Source of the DNA: Paulinella micropora
Lineage: Eukaryota; Cercozoa; Imbricatea; Euglyphida
Length of the DNA: 64,000 nt
Direction of reading: 5' to 3'
Assembly (NCBI GenBank): GCA_009731375.1
Contig: BJOX01000081.1
Span: 108,822-172,821 of the forward strand
A program made the position numbers and the translations under genes. Positions 21,961 through 64,000 of this stretch are shown here, in pieces; within the stretch, counting starts at the first letter, position 1; each line of letters opens with the position of its first letter. Below the pieces are notes generated by a model. It did no database searches and was not told the DNA's origin. It was given only the letters and a program-made list of their open reading frames with translations.

Positions 21961-22500
21961 CCAAATGAATTGCTGAGAATGCTCCAAGTCTCTAAGAGTT
22001 GTGCCGGAAGGGTTTATGCCGCTTACCTCCGGCAATTGAACGTACGCTGTCGACCGTGGAAAGGGTTGGGGGGGGGGGGGGGGGGGGGGNNNNNNNNNNT
22101 TGTACGTACCCGAAACCAAAATGAATGGCTGAGAATGCTCCAAGGCTCTAAAAGTTGTGCCAGAAGGGTTGAGAGGCTGATTGCTTTGGTTTTCACAACC
22201 TCGGGACGCGCTCTAGGCAGTGAACCAGTTGAAATAGAGATTGACGAAGATTCTGGCAAAGTAGTGCCTAAATGAATGGCTGAGAATGCTGTAAGGCTCT
22301 GAGACTTGTGCCAGAGGGGCTTGGAGGCTGATTCTTCGTGTTTTTTGCAAGCTTGACGCGAGATCTTTGTAGGGATATAGTTGAAATGATGAATTTCGAA
22401 TGCAATGACAAAGTAGTGCCAAAATGAATGGCTGAGATTGTTCCAAGGCTGTAAAAGTTGTGCTTGGGAGAATGAGAGAAAAAGCGACGATGGGAAGGGG
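21961..22500 (+). repeat. Satellite block F, about four copies
   Basis: Repeats of about 130-160 bases starting near AATGAATGGCTGAGAATGCT, each followed by AAG(G/T)CTCTAA(A/G)AGTTGTGCC. Interrupted by a poly-G run and N gap at 22090-22099; a second poly-G and gap follow at 22507-22541. Inverted copies lie at 24940-25350. Confidence 0.65.
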
Positions 22501-22560
22501 ATAGGGGGGGGGGGGGGGGGGGGGGGGGAGGNNNNNNNNNNTGTTGGCGCAGCCCCTAAT

Positions 22561-22622
22561 TATTCTTATTTCTTCTTCTTCTTCTTCTTCTTCTTCTTCT
22601 TCTTCTTCTTCTTCTTCTTCTT

Positions 22623-22653
<31 letters not shown>

Positions 22654-22867
22654 TGATTATGATTATTATGATTATGACTTTGATTATGACTATTATCATT
22701 ATCATTATAATTATTATCAGCTTATCGCTGACGAAGACATGTCAACAAGATGGGCGATTTCTGCCCTGATTGATGGCTTGATGGATAGATTGATGATTGA
22801 TTGATTGATTGACTGATGGATGGATGGATTGATGGATTGATGTATGGATGGATGGATGGATGAATGG

Positions 22868-22900
<33 letters not shown>

Positions 22901-22907
22901 CACATAA

Positions 22908-22948
<41 letters not shown>

Positions 22949-22960
22949 ATAATAATAATG

Positions 22961-23006
<46 letters not shown>

Positions 23007-23008
23007 CG

Positions 23009-23051
<43 letters not shown>

Positions 23052-23086
23052 CAACAATAATAATAATAACAATAGCAACAATATCA

Positions 23087-23144
<58 letters not shown>

Positions 23145-23150
23145 GTAACT
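22561..23150. repeat. (TTC)n, (GATG)n, (AT)n and (AAT)n microsatellites
   Basis: TTC array 22566-22653, GATT/GATG 22795-22866, TA 22868-22902, AAT 22908-23148. Different unit types follow each other with almost no unique DNA. Confidence 0.95.
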
Positions 23151-23202
23151 AGGGGCTGCGCCAACACCTGAAAGGATGGTTTGCGGTGCGCTTCGTGCAT
23201 CT

Positions 23203-23236
<34 letters not shown>

Positions 23237-23810
23237 NNNNNNNNNNCATTCATTGCTAATTCGCGTGGGGTACGTAAAATGGCTGTGCTGGGGTTCCCGG
23301 GGGGAGGGTCCCCCGGACAGGGTACGTTCAATTGCCGGAGGTACCAGCAGAACGCAAGTGTAAGCTCTGGTGGCACAAAACCCTCAAATCTCTGGTTTTT
23401 GTGCCACCCGGCACCAATTTTTTAGATCTCCGGAGAGAGCTGATCGAGAGGTGTCGGGTACACCAAACATCAGCCTCAAACTCCCTCTGGTGTGCGCGAA
23501 CGGCGCCTGGTGGCGCAAAAACCTGGATTTTCTGGTTTTTACCCACCCGGCACCACAATTTTTATATTTTCGAAGAGAGTTCATCAAGGTGTCAGATACA
23601 CCAAATATCAGCCGCTAAATCTCTTTTGTATGCGCAAACGGCGCCTGGTGGCGAAAATACCTCAATTTCTGGTTTGGGTGCCACCCGTGACCAAACGGGT
23701 GCGTACAATTGCAGGGCTTGGGCTCCCGGGGAAGGCCCCCCCGGACCCCCCCTGCCCCGTCGACAGGGTACGTTCAATTGCCGGAGGTACCGGCAAGTAC
23801 TCCCAAAAAG
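23151..23810. repeat. Satellite block G with C-run gap
   Basis: After a poly-C run and N gap (23237-23246), a unit of about 130 bases built around GGTTTTTGTGCCACCCGGCACC and GAACGGCGCCTGGTGGC repeats three times. The motif GTACGTTCAATTGCCGGAGG occurs at 23322 and 23768. A degenerate relative lies in the intron at about 58000-58110. Confidence 0.6.
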
Positions 23811-24270
23811 ACAAGGACTTTTGGCATTCAGGACTCCCCTAACGCACATATTTGCGCGAATTCCAAAAAAACTATATCACCATTGAGTCTGCGGCAAGCC
23901 ACCCTGTCAATATGAGCTCCCAACACCCTGCTTCCCACAAACCATGATTTATGGGGACAGGGGGTGCAAAAATAGGCCAAAAAAAAACAAGGAATTTGGC
24001 ATTCAGGACACTGCCCTAACGCAAATATTTGCGTGAATTCCAAAAAAACTATATCAGCATCAAGATCGAGTCTGCGGCTAGCCACCCTGTCAATATGAGC
24101 TCCCAACACCTGGTTCCCATAAACCATGATTTATCCGGACAGGGGGTGCGGAAATAGGCCAAGATGTTGATGCTGATATAATGCGTTAGGGCAGTAAAAA
24201 CCCAGGAATTTTGGCATTCAGGACACTGCCCTAACGCATTATATCAGCATCAACATCGAGTCTGGGGCTA
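23811..24270. repeat. Satellite block H, two to three units of about 180 bp
   Basis: Units include TTTGGCATTCAGGAC, CCAAAAAAACTATATCA and AGCCACCCTGTCAATATGAG. The last unit is partial. No coding frame is preserved between units. Confidence 0.65.
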
Positions 24271-24560
24271 GCCACCCTGCAAATATAAGCTCTCAACTCC
24301 TCCTCGTTCCTACAAACCAGGATTTATGGGAACAGGGGTGCGGAAAAGGGGGGGGTGTGGGGGGGGGGGTACACAACTTCCATTTTTCCCCCCCCCCCNN
24401 NNNNNNNNNNNNNNNNNNNNNNNNNNNNNNNNNNNNNNNGGGGGGGGGGGGGGGGGGGGGGGTACACAACTTCCATTTTTCCCCTCCCCCCAAACCCCCC
24501 ACCCCCTACTCCCAACGCCTTTCAGGGATAATAATAACAAATAATAAAACTTCAACGTTG
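24271..24560. other. G/C homopolymer region with 41-base N gap
   Basis: Two copies of a GGGGG-GTACACAACTTCCATTTTTCCC segment flank N 24399-24439, so the gap probably sits in a collapsed tandem repeat. Confidence 0.6.
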
Positions 24561-24939
24561 AGAGCGATTTTCCCCCTTTCCAAGCCGCGAGTAATATACT
24601 GTACCTGGTACGTTAAACGTTAGATTCTGCTGTGCCTGCTTGCTGGTAACGCGCCTGCTGGCGACACACACTTTGTCCGCGCGCCCCCTGCCACCACAAA
24701 TCACCCATTACCATTTTGGCCCTGTCTATTGCCATTTTGTCTCGTAAACTGCCTCACTACTGCCACTTTGCTACCTCAACTGCCTCACTACTGCCACTTT
24801 GCCACCTCAACTGCCTCACTACTGCCATTTTGCCCCTTCCAGTGTAAGTTCCACTGCCTCACTATTGCCTTTTTGTCCGTAAACTACCTGACAATCGCAC
24901 ATATCCCTAAAAAAAGAGCTCGTGACAAGCTTGCGAAAA
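24561..24939. other. Spacer with a short minisatellite
   Basis: About four units of a 30-40 base repeat (AACTGCCTCACTACTGCCA) at 24745-24860. No gene recognised. Confidence 0.5.
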
Positions 24940-25380
24940 CACAAAGAATCAGCCTCTAAGCCCCTTTGGCACAACTCTTAGAGCCTTGAACCTCAGCCAT
25001 TCATTTTGGCACTACTTTGCCAGAATCTTCCTAAATCTCTGTTCAACTGGTTCACTATCTAGAGCGCGTCCCGAGGTTGTGAAAACCAAAAAATCAGCCT
25101 CTCAACCCTTCTGGCACATTTTTACAGCCTTGAAGCATTCTCAGCCATTCATTTTGGCGCCGGCAAATTCGCTTCAGGTACGTAAAATTACAGGGCTTGG
25201 GTCCCGGGGGAAGGGCCCCCCCCGGACCTCCCCCGCCTCTTTCCATAGTCGACAAGGTACGTTCCATCGCCGTAGGTGACCGGGAAAAACCCTTCTGCTA
25301 CAACTCTTAGAGCCTTGGAGCATTCTCAGCCGTTCATTTTGGTGCCAGCTAATTCGCGTGGGGTACGTACAATTGTGTCT
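24940..25380 (-). repeat. Satellite block F, inverted copies
   Basis: Reverse complement of the 21961-22460 satellite, for example the complement of AATGAATGGCTGAGAATGCT near 25133 and 25320. Together the blocks form an inverted repeat with about 2.5 kb between. Confidence 0.6.
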
Positions 25381-25507
25381 TTTGTTGTTGTTGTTGTGTG
25401 TGTGTGTGTGTATGTGTGTGTGTGTGTTTTTTTTTTGTTTGTTTGTTTGTTTGTTTGTTTTTGCTTTTTTGTTTTTGCCCAGAATACAGTATTACCTTAC
25501 GCCTTAG

Positions 25508-25559
25508 ATGTTGAATGCGGTAGTAGACAGATTGCTTGATGTAATATCACCTGCACTGT
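25508..25559 (+). CDS. Candidate exon, unplaced
   Basis: Follows TACCTTACGCCTTAG and reads MLNAVVDRLLDVISPAL, ending at T|GTATGT with the donor inside (ATGT)n. It joins in phase to 27825-27879, but that pair cannot join the 28151 exon directly. It may belong to the 5' part of the large gene with a missing exon, to an alternative first exon, or be chance. Confidence 0.25.
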
Positions 25560-26021
25560 GTATGTATATATGTATGTATGTATGTATCGAAGTACGCACG
25601 CATTGTATGTATGTATGTATGTATGCATTTATGCATGCATGCATGCACACATGCAATACATGCATAGATATATGCATAGATACATACTTAATACATACAT
25701 ACATACATACATACATACATACATACATAAACCCACACATACATACATACATACATACGTACATACATACATACATGCATACATGCATGTATGCATGCAT
25801 ATATACATGCATACATACATACACACATGAATACATACATACATACATACACACATACATACATTACATACATACATACATACATTACATACATACATAC
25901 ATACATACATACATGCATGCATACATACATACGTACATTACATTACATTACATTACATTACATTACATTACATGCATTAAATGACATGCATTACACAACA
26001 TGCTTGTATGACATACACACA

Positions 26022-26055
<34 letters not shown>

Positions 26056-27010
26056 CGTACATACATACGTACGTACATAACTTATGTATTTATGTGTACA
26101 TATGTATGCATGTATGTATGTATGTATGTATGTATGTATGCATGTATGTATGTATGTATGTATGTATGCATGTGTACGTACGTGCGTACGTACGTACGTA
26201 TGTAGTATGTATGTATGTATGTATGTATATGTATGTATGTATGTATGTACATATAAATGTATGTATGTATGTATGTATGAATGTATTTGACGTACATTTA
26301 TGTTATGTTTGTGTATGTATGTATGTATGTATGTATGTATGTGTGTGTATGTATGTATGTATGTATGTAGGTACGTATGTATGGATGGATGTATGTATGT
26401 GTGTGTGTGTATGTATGTATGTGTGTAGTATGTATGTATGTATGTATGTATGTGATATGTATGTATGTTTGTATGTATGTATGTATGTATGTATGTCTGT
26501 ATGTATGTATGTATGTATGTAGGACATATGTATGACATATGGATGTATGTATGTATGTATGTATGTATGTATGTATGAACGTATGTATGTATGTATGTGT
26601 GCATGTATGTATGTATGTATGTATGTATGTATATCATGTACGTACGTATGTATGTATGTATGTATGTATGTATGTATGTATGTATGTACGTATGTATGTA
26701 TGCATGTATGGTCATACATACATCCATACATGCTACTACATACATACATACATACATACATACATACAGACAGACAGACAGCATTTCTATTACACTCGAT
26801 TAGATGAGATCAGATGAGATTGGATACTTAAATTACATTTCATTTATACATACATACATACATGCATACATTTATACGAGTGACAGGACATGTTAGATTA
26901 CATTACATTACATGACATTACATTACATTACATTACATTACATTACATCACATCACATTACATTACATTACATGACATTGCATGCATGGATGTATAAGTT
27001 GTATACATAC
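25560..27010. repeat. (ATGT)n/(ACAT)n alternating blocks and (ACATT)n
   Basis: Strand-switching arrays: ATGT 25560-25620, ACAT 25684-26080, ATGT 26090-26710, ACAT 26712-26780, then ACATT pentanucleotide 26890-26975. Adjacent blocks are reverse complements and could form large hairpins. No gene. Confidence 0.95.
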
Positions 27011-27460
27011 ATATAAACATACATACGTTGGTACGTGTATGTACTGTACATACATATGAACGTACGTGCACATACATACATACATTCGTGCGTACGTGTA
27101 CCTTCCGAACCTATTACTCCGTATGGGCTGCGATTAGTTTTGCAGACGAGAAGTTCAGTCGTACCAGTACAAGTTTCAGTGCACAGTATCAAAGGCAAGG
27201 AAGAAAAGCCAAATGAAGCAAAAAGAAAAAGATAAAAACAAAGCAAGCAAGAAAAAAAATTCTCTTTGTCCCTTTCTTTCTTTCTTTCTTCTCTTTTCTC
27301 TTTCTTTTCTCGACCATTTTATTTTTTCCAGGAGCTTTCTGTTGAGCCTTAGTTCCAGTTTTCCTCATGAGCTTGTACTGTCGTTCCTTGGAACCAGAAT
27401 TCATTTGAATTAAGCCTTTATTTTTTTCATCTTTTTCTCATTAAACCTTGCTTACTATAT
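27011..27460 (-). repeat. Family D copy and adjoining unique sequence
   Basis: 27320-27460 is the reverse complement of the family D body (GAATTCTGGTTCCAAGGAAC, AAGCTCATGAGG...). 27110-27190 is unique and open in two frames (EPITPYGLRLVLQTRSSV in one) but with no clear gene. Confidence 0.5.
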
Positions 27461-27824
<364 letters not shown>

Positions 27825-27879
27825 CAAAAGATAAAAGACGACCAATGATCGAAAGATTATCTGAAGGCTATCTTTACAA
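27825..27879 (+). CDS. Candidate exon, unplaced
   Basis: Between ATATAAAG and AA|GTAATC; reads KDKRRPMIERLSEGYLY. Strongly basic and coding-like, with an in-frame stop just past the donor. Its phase (ends with two bases) does not fit the 28151 exon, though it would fit 32091. It could be an alternative exon of the large gene. Confidence 0.3.
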
Positions 27880-28150
27880 GTAATCCCAAGAAGGATATGG
27901 ACTACAACAGTCCGCAGGGTACGGCCGGCCCTTGACAAAACCCCTCACCAAAAAAAATCAAAATGCATGTAATATATTTTTGGCGGTTGGAAAAAATTAC
28001 TCCTGTTGGTCTACCGCCCAAACTGAAGCGTTGCATTATGTCTGTTTTCTTGCCTCGTGTTTCGAATGGAAGAATTCTCTGATAATAATCTTTGATTGTT
28101 ATACTCTTTCAGTTCATGTTGTTCATCTTGTGTGTTGTTCTCGTTCAAAG

Positions 28151-63202
<35,052 letters not shown>

Positions 63203-63268
63203 TACTAACAAGAATGATAATCATACTAATAATAATAATAATAGTAATGATAATAATAGTAATGATAA

Positions 63269-63337
<69 letters not shown>

Positions 63338-63469
63338 TAATAATAGATAGATAGATTGATCTCCCTCTGGCTCACCGCAGTCCGGTCTAACATAGTACTA
63401 CCAATAATGATAATCATACTAATAATAATAATAGTAGTAGTAATGATAATAATAGTAATGATGATAATG

Positions 63470-63520
<51 letters not shown>
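63203..63520. repeat. (AAT)n arrays and a 3'-side terminal-exon fragment
   Basis: A copy of the end of exon 22 with 3' flank (CTGGCTCACCGCAGTCCGG...CATAGTACTA) at about 63357-63420 lies between AAT arrays. A further one is at 63858-63925. Confidence 0.85.
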
Positions 63521-63524
<4 letters not shown>

Positions 63525-63526
<2 letters not shown>

Positions 63527-63794
63527 GTGCTTCTCTGTCAATGGCTGATGCAAATCTGCACATGCGCCTCCATCGTCTCACCCGTGAGGGGAGTACGAAG
63601 AATTGACGATAAGCTCTAATGACACCCCCGCAAGGGCAGTTCCAACACTTCCAGACGGGCCGGTATGTTCAATGAAAATACTGGTCCAGAAATAGACCGG
63701 TATGTTCAATGAAAATACTGGTGGCACCGACGGGAATCGAACTGGCGACAGGGCCCAGATGGTAGAACTTGACCACTGGGCTATCACGGTGTCC

Positions 63795-63795
<1 letters not shown>
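63525..63795 (-). mobile_element. tRNA-derived SINE-like element
   Basis: On the minus strand 63787-63771 contains TAGCCCAGTGG (pol III A box) and 63742-63732 contains GTTCGATTCCC (B box) at tRNA spacing. A weak 7-bp acceptor stem (GACACCG/CGGTGCC, one mismatch) flanks them. Downstream is a duplicated GGTATGTTCAATGAAAATAC block and a tail shared with 46185-46240, ending in AAT repeat. No full cloverleaf, so a SINE rather than a tRNA gene. Confidence 0.5.
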
Positions 63796-63839
<44 letters not shown>

Positions 63840-63923
63840 GATAGATATATAGATAGATTGATCTCACCCTTTGGCTCACCACAGTCCGGTCTAACATAGT
63901 ACTAACAAGAATGATAATCATAC

Positions 63924-64000
<77 letters not shown>
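63796..64000. repeat. (AAT)n arrays with a second 3'-side terminal-exon copy
   Basis: 63858-63925 repeats the exon-22 end (TTTGGCTCACCACAGTCCGG) and its 3' flank; the rest is AAT to the end of the window. Confidence 0.9.

Overview
The window comes from a microsatellite-saturated eukaryotic genome. The evidence is GT-AG introns with coherent phases, a Ty3/gypsy-like LTR element, truncated LINE-like repeats, a tRNA-derived repeat and tens of kilobases of (GATA)n/(TATC)n, (ACAT)n/(ATGT)n, (AAT)n and related arrays. I cannot place the lineage from sequence alone; a protist or alga is a guess. Nearly all long stop-free frames ([27 protein letters not shown] patterns) are translated microsatellite and were left out. 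There are ten-base N runs, one 41-base run and one 490-base N gap (29618-30107), mostly beside poly-G, poly-C or other repeats.

Layout. 1-5.2 kb: dispersed-repeat fragments, tetranucleotide and AAT arrays, intergenic sequence. 5.2-8.2 kb: a plus-strand two-exon gene (signal-peptide-like exon 5196-5256, repeat exon 5974-8183) for a secreted-type cysteine-rich protein with about 18 tandem 41-residue units. 10.35-18.31 kb: a degenerate LTR retrotransposon with short LTRs, gag-like, protease-like and integrase coding, but no recognisable reverse transcriptase. 19.1-20.1 kb: the 3' end of a minus-strand spliced gene. 20.4-25.5 kb: a LINE-like fragment, inverted satellite blocks and assembly gaps.

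28.15-63.2 kb: by joining splice sites by hand I recover a plus-strand gene of at least 22 small exons (33-218 nt) whose phases all agree. It encodes at least 527 residues in one frame and ends at TAG 63200-63202. Its introns are almost wholly microsatellite with embedded LINE-like 3' ends and MITE-like repeats, so only about 4.5% of the locus is coding. The protein has a basic N-terminal part, a charged coiled-coil stretch, a Ser/Asn/Pro-rich middle, a short helical module resembling DUF2786 by eye, a poly-Ser stretch and a short C-terminal tail.

The most unusual feature is that many exons of this gene, and the minus-strand exons, are accompanied by truncated tandem copies. A splice acceptor plus the 5' part of the exon is repeated upstream, or the 3' part plus the donor downstream, each copy running into microsatellite. 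Examples are 8 copies at 58.6-59.6 kb, 14 at 61.3-63.2 kb, about 12 at 50.6-53.0 kb and 6 at 37.7-39.2 kb. These look like exon-fragment arrays made by slippage or unequal exchange between intronic microsatellites. They could supply alternative splice sites or simply be debris; transcript data would decide.
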